Origin: Clostridiales bacterium oral taxon 876 str. F0540
GTDB taxonomy: Bacteria > Bacillota > Clostridia > Clostridiales > Clostridiaceae
Assembly: GCA_000466585.1 (NCBI GenBank)
Contig: KE993496.1
Coordinates: 250,262 to 314,261, forward strand
Direction of reading: 5' to 3'
Length of the DNA stretch: 64,000 nucleotides
The translations under genes were made by a program, and so were the position numbers. Shown one piece after another: positions 42,098 through 51,889 of this stretch (its first letter is position 1; every line of letters begins with the position of its first letter). The notes under the pieces were generated by a model, which was given only the letters and a program-made list of their open reading frames with translations, was not told the DNA's origin and made no database searches.

Positions 42098-45000
42098 ATG
42101 AAAAAAAGTGCATTTTATAAAGATATAAGAAGAACCCTAAAAAAGAATTTGTCCAGATTTATTGCGATTACCGTTATGGCAGCTCTTGGAATTGGTGTAT
42201 TTTCCGGATTTGCAGTGGGGTGTCTTGATGCATTTAAATCTGCTGACAATTTCTTTGATAAACAAAACACTTACGACATCAAAATTGTGTCTACACTTGG
42301 ACTTACTAAGGATGACATTTCAGCTATATCCAAGATGGAGGGTGTGAGTTCAGTATTTGGCAGTCCCGGCATGGATGTGAAGGTTCAGCAAAGCAGAGGA
42401 AGTTTACTGTTGGCAAATCTAAGTACCTTGGATACAAAAGGTATGAATAAACCTTATGTACTTGAAGGCAAACTGCCTACTAAATCAGGGGAAATTGCTG
42501 TGAACTCTAAATTTATAGAGGATACCGGCTTAAAACTTGGCGATAGTATTACTCTGACAGAAAATGATATAGACGATAAAGCTGCAGCAAAGGATACAGG
42601 CTTAAGCAGCGGTGAGAAGGAGAACAAATCTGATTTGGCAATTAATATAGAAGGGGACTCTTCAGCACCTTCCTTAGTGGTGAAGGATTACAAGATTACA
42701 TCAGTTATTCTCAGTCCTCTAGATATTTCTAATACTAAAAAAGGTATCGCATCTGTGTCCTTCTCCTCAAGCAGCAATAATTACATGATGTATGTAACAG
42801 CAGACTGTATTAAAAGTGATATTTACAATTATATTTATGCTACTTTAGATGGTGCTTCAAAGCTGGATGGGTATTCAGAAAAGTACAAAATTCTGGTAGA
42901 TAATATGACCTCTAAAATCAAATCCACTTTACAGGAAAAACGTCAGCGGTCTAGATATGATGAAGTTGTGGGTACTGCAAATGCTAAAATAATTAAAGCG
43001 GAAGTATTGCTTAGAGACAAAATGGCAGAGGCAGAGCAAAAGCTATCTGATGCTCAGAAAAAAATTGACGATGGCTGGGTGGAGGTTAATGATGGACTTT
43101 CAAAGCTTAAGGACAATGAAACAAAGTTGCTCAAGGGTGAACAGATACTTTCAGCAGCAGAAAAGTCTGCAAATGAAAAGCTTAGTTCTTCCCAGAAAGA
43201 CATTGATATAGGCTGGACAGATTTAAAGGTCGGTGAAGAAAAATTAAAGAGTGAGGAAGCAGCTGCACTGGAACAGTTTTCAATCAATGAACACAAGCTT
43301 GCAGAAAGCAGTAATACACTTAACAGACAAGAAATTGATGCAGTTGCACAGTTAACCGGAGTAGTTTCTGCGCTGCCAAAAGATGCACAGAAAATATGGA
43401 ATAGTGAAAACGTTAAGAAGGCATGGGCGGATATGCTTGAAGACGGTTCTAAGGCTGCTCCATATCTATTGGCAGTTAAGCAGGGGGAGACACCAGCGCA
43501 AGATCAAGTTAATGACTATAATGCTGCAATGGTAAGGCTCAAAGCTGATACTCAGGCTTTTGCTACAAGCTTTATTATAGGCGGAGCTTCACTTACAGAG
43601 GAACAAATATCCGGCTTTTCCAGTCTCGCTGTTGCTCAGGGTACGCTAAATTATAGCCAAACCCTGCTTAAGAAAAATTCGGCGGTTCTGGCAGCTCAAA
43701 AAGCTGGCGTATTGACGCAGCTTTCCAATGCCCGCCAGAAAATAGAGGATAGTAAGGCACAGCTTACTATCGGACAGAAGAAATTGAATGACAGCAAAGC
43801 TGAAGCGGAGATTCAATTTGCTGAAAAGCATGCAGAAATAAATGATGGTAAGCAAAAACTGGCGGATGCAAAGAAAAAATTGAATGACGCTAGAGTTAAA
43901 CTAATTGATGGGCAGGCGGAGCTTAATAAGAATAAGTCTGAATACAATAACACCATTGCTGATGCAAGACAGAAGCTTTCAGATGCTAAGGATAAGGTCT
44001 CTAATATAAGCGCAGCAAAATGGTATATATGGGATAGGAGCGATAATGACAGTATTGCCGGGCTTAAAAGTGATATAAGCTTCATTCAGGAGGTTACCAA
44101 GGCCTTCCCTATTATTTTCTTTCTAGTGGCGGTGCTTATCAGCCTGACCACTATGACTCGTATGGTAGAAGAGGATCGTGGGTTAATCGGGACGTATAAA
44201 TCACTTGGTTATTCTAACTATCAGATTAGCCTGAAATATATTTTATATGCAGTTTTGGCTTGTGTCATTGGAGGGATTTTTGGAAGCGTGATTGGATTTG
44301 TTGTACTTCCAAAGGTTATTGCAATTGTAACCAACACCTTGTATGTAATACCAAAGTTTCAGCTGTCCTTCAATCCTTATTATGGTTTTGGTGGCTTTGG
44401 ACTATTCCTATTAGGTATTTCAGGTGCAACTGCTATCTCTTGCGTTGAAATGCTGCGCCAGCGTCCTGCAGAGCTGCTGCGTCCAAAAGCGCCTAAAGCA
44501 GGAAGCCGTATTTTACTGGAACGCATTTCATTCGTTTGGAAGAAGCTTAATTTTTTAAATAAAGTAACCTGCCGTAACTTGTTCAGATATAAGAAACGTG
44601 CAATCATGACAATTACGGGTATTTTAGGCTGCACAATGCTCATAGTGCTGGGATTTGGTGTGAAGGATAGCGTAGGAAGTTTAATGTCTGATCAGTTTGA
44701 TAAGATAACTGTATATGATGCTATCGTAGTAACAGATAACTTAAATACAGAGAAGGTGAACACACTTGCCAATGAGTGGAAAGCCTCCGGAAAGGTGGAG
44801 GATGCGCTGCAGCTTCAGATTAAAACTTTGACACTGCGAAGTAAGAGTGATAGTTTAGATATTACCGTTATGGTAATTCCAGACGGTGCGGACCTGGGAC
44901 GCTATGTTCACCTATATGATTCTAAAACTCATAAGTCAATGATCTTACCGAAAAGTGGTATTGTGGTTACTCAAAATGCAGCGAAAAAGCTTGGTTTAAC

Positions 45001-45679
45001 TAGTGGAGACATTGTTGCTATGCAAAATGAGAATAACATAGAGCATGATTTCACAGTATCTTATGTAGCTACAAATTATGCAGGTAATTATGTGTATGTC
45101 AGTGAAAGCTGCTATCAGGAAGCCTTTGGAGACCATGACGGAACCTCCTTCTTACTGAACTTAACAAATAAGAAAGCAGATCAGAAGTGGCTGGATGACT
45201 TAAGTGATGATGAAAGAATTCTCAAAGTCAACAGCAGTCAATCAGTAAAAAATGCATTTAGTGATGTAAATAATCTTATTAATATGGTAGTTTATCTTTT
45301 GATTGGTATGTCTGCAGTATTGGCTTTGACAGTTCTATTCACACTATCTAATATCAATATCAGCGAGCGTGAGAGAGAACTTGCCACCATCAAGGTACTT
45401 GGGTTCCAGCGCGAAGAGGTATATTCTTATGTAAACAGGGAGACATTTATCCTTACACTATTGGGCATCCTGTGCGGTCTTCCGGCAGGATATGGCATCA
45501 CCTATGGTATTTTGGCCAACGTCAGCATTGCAGACATCGCTTTTAAGGTTCGTGTTTCTGTAATCTCTTATCTTATTGCAGCTGCTATTACAATGATTTT
45601 TGCAGTATTGGTAAATAAAATCACTAACAAGAGCTTGAGAAAAATTAACATGGTTGAAGCATTAAAAAGTGTGGAATAA
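42098..45679 (+). CDS. Large FtsX-domain ABC permease with coiled coil
   Basis: 1193 residues: first membrane segment (about 22-42), an outer MacB-like periplasmic core to about 280, a long coiled-coil stretch (about 295-650) rich in KLxDAxxKL and QAELNKNKSEY-type heptads, then FtsX block one (segments about 670-800) and block two (about 850-870 and 1060-1190: NISERERELATIKVLGFQ, VNRETFILTLLGILCGLP). Such long permeases work with a LolD-like ATPase in antimicrobial-peptide or lipid handling. The coiled coil could reach through the wall. Starts 5 bases after the ATPase; weak site TGAGGCC. Closed by a strong terminator. Confidence 0.9.
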   Translation: MKKSAFYKDIRRTLKKNLSRFIAITVMAALGIGVFSGFAVGCLDAFKSADNFFDKQNTYDIKIVSTLGLTKDDISAISKMEGVSSVFGSPGMDVKVQQSRGSLLLANLSTLDTKGMNKPYVLEGKLPTKSGEIAVNSKFIEDTGLKLGDSITLTENDIDDKAAAKDTGLSSGEKENKSDLAINIEGDSSAPSLVVKDYKITSVILSPLDISNTKKGIASVSFSSSSNNYMMYVTADCIKSDIYNYIYATLDGASKLDGYSEKYKILVDNMTSKIKSTLQEKRQRSRYDEVVGTANAKIIKAEVLLRDKMAEAEQKLSDAQKKIDDGWVEVNDGLSKLKDNETKLLKGEQILSAAEKSANEKLSSSQKDIDIGWTDLKVGEEKLKSEEAAALEQFSINEHKLAESSNTLNRQEIDAVAQLTGVVSALPKDAQKIWNSENVKKAWADMLEDGSKAAPYLLAVKQGETPAQDQVNDYNAAMVRLKADTQAFATSFIIGGASLTEEQISGFSSLAVAQGTLNYSQTLLKKNSAVLAAQKAGVLTQLSNARQKIEDSKAQLTIGQKKLNDSKAEAEIQFAEKHAEINDGKQKLADAKKKLNDARVKLIDGQAELNKNKSEYNNTIADARQKLSDAKDKVSNISAAKWYIWDRSDNDSIAGLKSDISFIQEVTKAFPIIFFLVAVLISLTTMTRMVEEDRGLIGTYKSLGYSNYQISLKYILYAVLACVIGGIFGSVIGFVVLPKVIAIVTNTLYVIPKFQLSFNPYYGFGGFGLFLLGISGATAISCVEMLRQRPAELLRPKAPKAGSRILLERISFVWKKLNFLNKVTCRNLFRYKKRAIMTITGILGCTMLIVLGFGVKDSVGSLMSDQFDKITVYDAIVVTDNLNTEKVNTLANEWKASGKVEDALQLQIKTLTLRSKSDSLDITVMVIPDGADLGRYVHLYDSKTHKSMILPKSGIVVTQNAAKKLGLTSGDIVAMQNENNIEHDFTVSYVATNYAGNYVYVSESCYQEAFGDHDGTSFLLNLTNKKADQKWLDDLSDDERILKVNSSQSVKNAFSDVNNLINMVVYLLIGMSAVLALTVLFTLSNINISERERELATIKVLGFQREEVYSYVNRETFILTLLGILCGLPAGYGITYGILANVSIADIAFKVRVSVISYLIAAAITMIFAVLVNKITNKSLRKINMVEALKSVE

Positions 45680-45726
45680 GATGATATTTTTTATTTGTGG
45701 AATCTAACTAAATAGAATAATGAGAG

Positions 45727-45766
45727 AGCTCCCCTACAGATTAAAGTTCTGCAGGGGAGCTTTTTA
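45727..45766 (+). terminator. Terminator of the ABC operon
   Basis: AGCTCCCCTACAG (45727-45739) pairs with CTGCAGGGGAGCT (45749-45761), then TTTT. Confidence 0.9.
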
Positions 45767-45839
45767 AGGTTGTATTATTGCCGTTATTAAGTTTAATTTA
45801 ATGTAGAGTAGAAAGTTAATAGAATTACATCAACTTTCA

Positions 45840-45869
45840 TCGCGATAAGAAGATATCTTCTTATCGCGA
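45840..45869. repeat. Dispersed palindrome, copy 2 (flipped core)
   Basis: Perfect 30-bp palindrome: TCGCGATAAGAAGAT and its complement meet with no loop. It uses the same outer TCGCGAT as copies 1 and 3, but the inner AAGAAGAT word is reversed relative to them. No T tract. The gap around it (45680-46025) holds no gene. Confidence 0.8.
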
Positions 45870-46025
45870 AATCTAGAAATCAAGATATCATTTAATCAGA
45901 TTTTAACCTTAATATTGGATAATATAATATAATAAAAACAAGTAATATATTTAAAGTTATTGGAAGATATTATATAGTAGTCTATAGTGGGCAAAGGCTC
46001 ACTATTTTCATATGGAGGTATGAAC

Positions 46026-46706
46026 TTGAGGAGTTTTAAAATTCTTTTAGTGGAAGACGAAATACAAATGTCAATGGTTATAGAGATGGAGCTTGAGCAT
46101 GAAGGCTATGAGGTAGATATTGCACATGATGGAATGGAAGCGCTTCGAAAAGCTGAAAACACAGAATATAAATTAATACTGCTTGATATAATGATACCAA
46201 ATTTAAATGGAGTAGAAGTGTGTAAAAGAATAAGGGGGTTTTCTGATGTACCTATTATAATGCTCACAGCAAAAGGTGAAATACAGGACAAGGTTTTGGG
46301 TCTGGATGCAGGTGCAAATGATTACTTAACAAAGCCCTTTGCAATAGAGGAGCTGCTTGCAAGAATACGCGTATATGAAAGAAACAAGTCAGTAAAAGAT
46401 GACAAGGATGTAATAAAAGTCAGGGATGTTGTGATGGATAATAAAACGCACAAGGTATGGAGAGCCTGCAGAGAAATTGAGCTTACAAAAAAGGAATACG
46501 ATATTCTTGAACTCCTTCTTATAAATAAAAATATAGTGCTGACAAGGGAGACAGTTATTGAAAAGGTTTGGGGATACGATTTTATAGGCGATACTAAAAA
46601 TGTTGATGTATTTATTAGATATTTAAGAAGCAAGATTGATGATGACTTTGAAGATAAGCTTATTACTACCGTTAGAGGTGTAGGATATGTCATTGAAGAA
46701 AATTAA
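46026..46706 (+). CDS. OmpR-family response regulator
   Basis: 227 residues from TTG 46026. Receiver domain with EDE pocket (10-12), Asp54 in LLDIMIP, MLTAKGE and YLTKPFAIEELLARI; winged helix from about 125 (ELTKKEYDILELLLINKN, VDVFIRYLRSKID, VRGVGYVIEEN). TATGGAGGTATG places GGAGG only one base from ATG 46020 but 7 from TTG 46026, so TTG is preferred. The histidine kinase overlaps the end by 20 bases. The PAP2 and small membrane genes below are possible targets. Confidence 0.9.
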   Translation: MRSFKILLVEDEIQMSMVIEMELEHEGYEVDIAHDGMEALRKAENTEYKLILLDIMIPNLNGVEVCKRIRGFSDVPIIMLTAKGEIQDKVLGLDAGANDYLTKPFAIEELLARIRVYERNKSVKDDKDVIKVRDVVMDNKTHKVWRACREIELTKKEYDILELLLINKNIVLTRETVIEKVWGYDFIGDTKNVDVFIRYLRSKIDDDFEDKLITTVRGVGYVIEEN

Positions 46707-48096
46707 AGATTTATTGAAAAGTATTAAAAGTACAAGAATTTCTATAAAGTTGACAGTAATATATGCATTTATGTTTTCTTTGGTCTTGCTTTTATTAAAC
46801 GCTTCAATTTTGTTTGGTGTAAAATATTATCTTTATAATCAGGCAAATAGACAAATTGATGATATGCAGACAATAATGTCTAATAAGCTCTCAGATCAAA
46901 ATGGACAGGTGGATTTAGAAAGTAAAGAGCTTTTTTCTGATGTTCCTCCTAGGGAAAGCATATCTATAAGGATAGTTGATAGGGATGGAAAAATATTAAA
47001 CTCAACATTTGGGTTTGACAACAGGTTTAAACTTCCTAATGTCAATGGAAAAAAACTAAAGAATAATGCAAGGCACCAGGAAGATAAAGAAAGACATTTG
47101 GTTTATAAAAATGTTCAAGTGCAAAACAAGAATTATGGAACAGTTTTTATGCAGATAGTGAAGGACATGCACAATGAGTATGATTTCTTGAAAATACTGT
47201 TTGCTGTTATGGCCGTGGCTGATTTTCTCGGCGTTATAGCAGCAATTATACTTGGATATATGGTTAGCAAAAGGATGTTAAAGCCTATAGACTATATAAC
47301 TAAGACGGCAGAAAATATCAGCATAAACAATTTAAAGGAAAGAATAGAGGTAAAGGGGCCTGATGATGAGCTTAAAAGGCTTGCAAATACCTTTAACAAA
47401 ATGATAGACAGACTTCAGGATGCCTTTAACAGACAGACTCAGTTTGTGTCAGATGCTTCCCACGAGCTAAGAACTCCCATAGCTGTCATTCAAGGTTATG
47501 CTAATTTATTGGATAGATGGGGAAAGGATGACAGGGCTGCACTTGAAAAATCAATCTACGGCATTAAGTTAGAGGCAGGAAATATGGCTAATCTCATTGA
47601 AAAACTGCTTTTCCTTGCTAAGGGAGAGAGCGGCCAAAAGGTAGTTGAAAAGAAAGAATTTTATCTAAATGAACTTATAGATGAAGTTGTGAAAGAAAGC
47701 AGACTTATCGAAGAAAGTCACAATATAACAAACAGCAGTAATGTCAAGGTTAAGATTCTTGCTGACTACAAGATGATAAAGCAGCTGCTTAGAATATTTA
47801 TTGAAAACAGTTTGAAATTTACTTCTAAGGAAGGAACAATTGACATAAACTCAGAAGCAGATGATAAGGAAGTTAGAATAACTGTAAGTGACAACGGCAT
47901 TGGAATTCCTAAAGATGAAATAGAAAAAATCTTTGATAGATTCTATACTGTTGATAAATCAAGGTCTAAAGAGTTAGGGGGCACTGGTCTCGGTCTATCT
48001 ATCGCAAAGTGGATAGTTAATATGCATCAGGGAACCATTGACGTGGAAAGTGAAGAAGGAAAATGGACAAAAATTACTGTAGCCTTCAAGCTATAA
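46687..48096 (+). CDS. Sensor histidine kinase
   Basis: 469 residues: membrane segments about 24-45 and 175-197 around a 130-residue outer sensor domain, HAMP (SKRMLKPIDYITKTAENI), HisKA DASHELRTPIAVIQGY, and ATPase domain (FIENSLKFTS, DNGIGIPKDEIEKIFDRFY, GGTGLGLSIAKWIV). The sizeable outer domain suggests an outside ligand, unlike the VanS-like kinase at 23377. Overlaps the regulator gene by 20 bases, so translation is coupled. Closed by a hairpin. Confidence 0.92.
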   Translation: MSLKKIKDLLKSIKSTRISIKLTVIYAFMFSLVLLLLNASILFGVKYYLYNQANRQIDDMQTIMSNKLSDQNGQVDLESKELFSDVPPRESISIRIVDRDGKILNSTFGFDNRFKLPNVNGKKLKNNARHQEDKERHLVYKNVQVQNKNYGTVFMQIVKDMHNEYDFLKILFAVMAVADFLGVIAAIILGYMVSKRMLKPIDYITKTAENISINNLKERIEVKGPDDELKRLANTFNKMIDRLQDAFNRQTQFVSDASHELRTPIAVIQGYANLLDRWGKDDRAALEKSIYGIKLEAGNMANLIEKLLFLAKGESGQKVVEKKEFYLNELIDEVVKESRLIEESHNITNSSNVKVKILADYKMIKQLLRIFIENSLKFTSKEGTIDINSEADDKEVRITVSDNGIGIPKDEIEKIFDRFYTVDKSRSKELGGTGLGLSIAKWIVNMHQGTIDVESEEGKWTKITVAFKL

Positions 48097-48109
48097 AAGT
48101 AACAGGATG

Positions 48110-48145
48110 AGATGTCTCATAATACACTATGAGGCGTCTTTTTTA
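48110..48145 (+). terminator. Terminator of the two-component operon
   Basis: AGATGTCTCATA (48110-48121) pairs with TATGAGGCGTCT (48128-48139) with one weak pair, followed by TTTTT. Confidence 0.8.
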
Positions 48146-48313
48146 ATTTTCAAATAAGGTGTTCATATAAAGATTACAAGTAATTCATAAAAAATATCCT
48201 GCTATTTTAATTTTATTTTAATCTTGATGATAGATAATGAAAATAGTAACTAATATATTATTTCAAGGCAGGATTATAACAAATGTAGCAGCACTTTTTA
48301 GCAATACACTACA

Positions 48314-48408
48314 GGAGGCTAAAGTCCTAAATGGACTTTAGCGGGTAATTTGTGAGCGGAGCGAACACTCATAAACTACCCCGTGATCCGACAAAAAGGA
48401 GGATAATA
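48314..48408 (+). ncRNA. Recurrent structured leader, copy D
   Basis: Starts with GGAGG. P1: GCTAAAGTCC-TAAAT-GGACTTTAGC (48318-48342), same loop as copy C. P2: GGGTAATTT (48343-48351) with AAACTACCC (48373-48381), plus inner TGAG/CTCA. Pseudoknot CGGA (48357-48360) with TCCG (48387-48390). Then ACAAAAAGGAGG gives the ribosome site before ATG 48409. Unlike copies B and C it does not follow a stop codon but starts its own transcript region. Confidence 0.65.
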
Positions 48409-48981
48409 ATGAATATAGAGCTTTTTAGATTAATAAACAACCTTGCATATAAAAATACTTTGACAGATAGCGTAATGATAATATTTTCAAAGTATGTACC
48501 CTATGCATTTATGATGATAGTTGCAGTAGTTTACTTACTTGGTATTTTGCAGAAGAACTCAGAATACAGAAAAGCTGCTTTTAGCACTTTTATTTTTACG
48601 GTTATCAATTTAATCCTAAGCTTTCTTATTGGAAGTATATATTACGTGGATAGGCCATTTGTTCATAATAAAGTAAATCTACTGGTACCCCACACTTCAG
48701 ATGCATCCTTTCCAAGTGATCATGCTACAGGAACAATGAGTATAGCCTTAGGACTTAAAATTAATAAAAAAGCATTAAACATAGTCTTAACCGTACTTTC
48801 TCTCATAGTTGGCTTTTCGAGAGTATATGTGGGTAATCACTATCCTTTAGATGTCATCGGGGCATATGTAATTGTTGCACTAACCAATTATATTTATAAT
48901 CTTAAGTTAAGAGCCAAGATTGAGAGTATATATGAGGCCGTTGAAGAAAAGGCTTCGGCTAGATTAGGAATTGAGAATTAA
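48409..48981 (+). CDS. PAP2-family phosphatase, BcrC-like
   Basis: 190 residues, about five membrane segments. The three phosphatase motifs are present: VDRPFVHNK (motif 1, with Arg-Pro), SFPSDHAT (motif 2, catalytic His) and SRVYVGNHYPLDVI (motif 3). Close to undecaprenyl-diphosphatase BcrC, which recycles the lipid carrier and raises bacitracin tolerance. ATG 48409 follows AAAAAGGAGG. It is near a two-component system that may control it, and leader copy D lies before it. Lipid phosphatase role is well supported; exact substrate is inference. Confidence 0.87.
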   Translation: MNIELFRLINNLAYKNTLTDSVMIIFSKYVPYAFMMIVAVVYLLGILQKNSEYRKAAFSTFIFTVINLILSFLIGSIYYVDRPFVHNKVNLLVPHTSDASFPSDHATGTMSIALGLKINKKALNIVLTVLSLIVGFSRVYVGNHYPLDVIGAYVIVALTNYIYNLKLRAKIESIYEAVEEKASARLGIEN

Positions 48982-49001
48982 ATTGAAAGGGGACATGTAT
49001 A

Positions 49002-49415
49002 ATGAAAGAAAAAATCAATGCTTTTCTAAAAAGCGAAAAACTAAAGAAGGTTTTTAAAAAGATTTTCAACAAGAAAACTGTCATAGGTGCGATATTAATA
49101 TTAGTACTGGCAGCAGCTCTAAGGATCGGATTTTCACTAATGTTTGAGGTGGAGGGGACTGTTAATAAGGTTGAGGGCAGCAAGATTACAGTAGCCAATT
49201 TCCTCTCTACCAAAACAGTAGATATTGCTAACTTCCAGACTTCACTAGGTACAGTACAAGTTGGTGACAGAATAAAAATAATGAAGAACCTTTCCGGAGA
49301 TATCATAAGTGTGAGAGATAGAAATATTTCAAATGCTGATAGAAAAGGAAGTTTCCGTGAGAATGGCAGACATGGTTTTAAGGGCAAAGGTGAGCGTAAT
49401 TCAAGAAAAGACTAG
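49002..49415 (+). CDS. Hypothetical membrane-anchored OB-like protein
   Basis: 137 residues: basic N-terminus, one membrane segment (about 29-47), then a short strand-rich domain (EVEGTVNKVEGSKITVANF, VQVGDRIKIMKNLSGDIISV) like a small OB/barrel module, and a basic, disordered tail (RHGFKGKGERNSRKD). GAAAGGGG lies before ATG, 20 bases after the PAP2 stop, so they are likely cotranscribed. No named family recognised. Confidence 0.65.
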   Translation: MKEKINAFLKSEKLKKVFKKIFNKKTVIGAILILVLAAALRIGFSLMFEVEGTVNKVEGSKITVANFLSTKTVDIANFQTSLGTVQVGDRIKIMKNLSGDIISVRDRNISNADRKGSFRENGRHGFKGKGERNSRKD

Positions 49416-49428
49416 AGATTTTAATAAT

Positions 49429-49482
49429 AAAGCAAGCGGGTTAGAGATATTAGGTAATCGTCTTAACCAGCTTGCTTTGTTT
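49429..49482. terminator. Convergent terminator
   Basis: AAAGCAAGC...GGTTAGA pairs with TCTTAACC...GCTTGCTTT (arms 49429-49445 and 49461-49478). Lies between the PAP2 operon and the converging HTH gene. Confidence 0.8.
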
Positions 49483-49496
49483 GCAAGTGTATTAAT

Positions 49497-49940
49497 TTAC
49501 TTTTCCTTTGAAGTGAGCCTATGTTCCTCTCTCAGAGGCCAGTACAATTTAAATGCTAATTTTTCAACTTCTCTCTTTTGCTTGTAACTAACCCTAAGAG
49601 TAATATTGTCAGGGATATCAATTCCCTCCGGAACGTCCTTTAACAGGGCATTGATACTTTTATTTATTTTAATATTTGACGCTTCATCTATAATGTTTTC
49701 CAGCATAACATTATAATTGCCGCTATTGTCTTTAATTACTTCATAGTAATCTTCTTTATTTGCGTACTCGTATGAGTCTCCGGATGAAATCCAATTCATA
49801 AGAGCAGACTTACTGAATCTCCATTCCCTGCCTATCTTTCTGGCAGGTATATGCTCTTCCCTTAACAATTTTATTAATGTTCTTTCTCCAACTCCTAAAA
49901 AATTGCAGGCCTGTTCTAAATTTAAAATATCATTATCCAC
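49497..49940 (-). CDS. HTH_17 excisionase-like DNA-binding protein
   Basis: 147 residues. N-terminal winged-helix domain of the MerR/excisionase type: LNLEQACNFLGVGERTLIKL, HIPARKIGREWRFSKSALMNW (pieces). The C-terminal part (about 65-147) is unassigned, ending in a strand with charged tail. Shares its domain type with the gene at 54495, but not the C-terminus. No integrase is nearby, so it is likely a chromosomal regulator rather than an excisionase. Ribosome site GGGGGAAAG on the - strand. Confidence 0.82.
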   Translation of the reverse strand: MDNDILNLEQACNFLGVGERTLIKLLREEHIPARKIGREWRFSKSALMNWISSGDSYEYANKEDYYEVIKDNSGNYNVMLENIIDEASNIKINKSINALLKDVPEGIDIPDNITLRVSYKQKREVEKLAFKLYWPLREEHRLTSKEK

Positions 49941-50143
49941 TTGCTTTCCCCCGTTTTTATATAATGAATGACTTGATAATTAACGCTAGTTATCTATTTA
50001 TTTTAAATTATATTCTAATTAGTAGCACTGGTCAATCAGATGCACAACAAAATCGTATTATAGAGTAATTTTAAGTGAATATAATGTATAGATGGTTGTA
50101 TTTTGATATATATAGCGGTATTATTGGTTTAGGGGGTGTCATC

Positions 50144-51889
50144 ATGTCAAAGTTAAAGATTGAGCCTATGAAGAAGCCTGATAGAATTATAAACTATTGG
50201 AAAAAAGAAAAGTTTGTTGTAGCGTGCATTATTATTTTTGGATTATCTTTCAATAGTTCCATTGTTTTAGGACCAATATATCAAGGAAAGCTTATTGATT
50301 CTATAGCTTATGGGAAGGACATGTCCTCTGTAATAGTACTTGCAGCTACGTATATTGCTCTTATTGGAACTATTCAGTTTTTAAGATATTTTAAGAGATT
50401 TTACATAAGACGTTTTGCTAACAGCACCAGTTCAACTATGAGACTTATGATATACAATAATATAATGCATAAAAGTACTTCAGAGCTAAGTAGTGAAAAT
50501 ATGGGCAACCTTATGACGAGAGCTGTTTCTGATGTGGACTTATGCGTTGAAGGAATGCGAAAGTTTACTACTGAAGTGTTTGATACAGGTGTGCTCATGA
50601 TATCCTATCTGGTATCAATGCTTGTGTACGATGTGAAAATAACTTTACTTTCTATCATTTTTATTCCGGTTGCCATGGCTATTGCTGAAAAATTAAAAGG
50701 AATTATATATAAGTATTCTAAGGATTATCGAAAGAAAAGCAGTGAGGTTGCTGATATTACTTATGATACAATTGAAAATTTCATGCTCTATCGTGTAACC
50801 GGTATGGAGGATAAAAATAGGACAAAGTATAATGATGAGCTTGTGGATTTACAAAACAAAGCCATCAAAGCTGATATATTAGAAAATTCCATGCAGCCTG
50901 TATATAATGTCATCGCTATGCTTGGAATAATTATGGTGATTTATTTTGGAGGTACAAAGGTTATTAATGGCGGCTGGACTGTAGGAGTTTTTTCTACCTA
51001 TGTAGCTATGTTTACAGCTATGGCTGTTAAGGCGAGCAAGGCAGCCAAGCTGTTTAATTCTGTACAAAAATCTCAGGTTTCCTGGAAGCGTATTAAGCCT
51101 TATCTTACAGAGTACAAAACTAAAGATAATTCTTCTAATATAAATAATGACGACACATCAATTTCAGTTGAAAATCTTAGTTTTTCATATGAGGAAGGCA
51201 AGGAAAACATAATTGAAGATATCAGTTTTGAGGCTGAAGCAGGAGAAATTATAGGAGTAACAGGCTCAATTGCCTCAGGAAAATCTACACTTGGAGTAGC
51301 TTTACTAGGCTTATATCCTTATCTAGGCGGTATTAAAATTGATGGTAAAGAACTTAGTGCTTACTCGGAATATGAAAAAAGCCAGATGATTTCTTATTTA
51401 GGTCATAGGCCGCAGCTGATTTCTGATACAATATACAATAATATAACCTTGGGCAGTAATAAAGCTATAACCTCTGTTTTAGAGGATGTTTGTTTTGATA
51501 CAGATTTGAGGAGAATGCCAAATGGACAAGATACCTTGGTTGGAAACAGCGGCATAAAGCTAAGCGGAGGTCAGCAGGCAAGGATAGCTCTTGCAAGGGC
51601 TCTTCTTAATAAAAATAAAATTATAGTATTAGACGATCCTTTTTCAGCAGTAGATATGAAGACAGAAGAAAAAATTATTGAAAACCTAAGAAACAACTAC
51701 AAAGACAGTTTGATTATTCTAATTTCCCATCGCTTGGCTATTTTTAATAGAATAAATAAGATATTATTATTAAAAAGTGATAAGACGGCTGATTTCGGTA
51801 CACATGAAGAACTCATGAGAGAATCTGAACTTTACGCCACTATATATAACTTACAATGCACAGAGGAGGGGGACGGTTATGAAGAATAG
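50144..51889 (+). CDS. Heterodimeric ABC exporter subunit (degenerate site)
   Basis: 581 residues: six-segment transmembrane domain (to about 315) and ATPase with Walker A GSIASGKSTL, signature LSGGQQARIALARAL, Walker B IVLDDPFSAVD and ISHR. The catalytic Glu after Walker B is Asp (LDD), the mark of the degenerate half of heterodimeric exporters. GGGGGTG lies before ATG 50144. Its partner overlaps by 11 bases. Probable drug, peptide or lipid exporter; substrate unknown. Confidence 0.9.
   Translation: MSKLKIEPMKKPDRIINYWKKEKFVVACIIIFGLSFNSSIVLGPIYQGKLIDSIAYGKDMSSVIVLAATYIALIGTIQFLRYFKRFYIRRFANSTSSTMRLMIYNNIMHKSTSELSSENMGNLMTRAVSDVDLCVEGMRKFTTEVFDTGVLMISYLVSMLVYDVKITLLSIIFIPVAMAIAEKLKGIIYKYSKDYRKKSSEVADITYDTIENFMLYRVTGMEDKNRTKYNDELVDLQNKAIKADILENSMQPVYNVIAMLGIIMVIYFGGTKVINGGWTVGVFSTYVAMFTAMAVKASKAAKLFNSVQKSQVSWKRIKPYLTEYKTKDNSSNINNDDTSISVENLSFSYEEGKENIIEDISFEAEAGEIIGVTGSIASGKSTLGVALLGLYPYLGGIKIDGKELSAYSEYEKSQMISYLGHRPQLISDTIYNNITLGSNKAITSVLEDVCFDTDLRRMPNGQDTLVGNSGIKLSGGQQARIALARALLNKNKIIVLDDPFSAVDMKTEEKIIENLRNNYKDSLIILISHRLAIFNRINKILLLKSDKTADFGTHEELMRESELYATIYNLQCTEEGDGYEE

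Noticed and set aside
49497..49940. Excisionase-like HTH gene as sign of a prophage or integrative element
   Set aside because: No integrase, att-like repeats or phage genes occur nearby; the domain is also common in chromosomal regulators.
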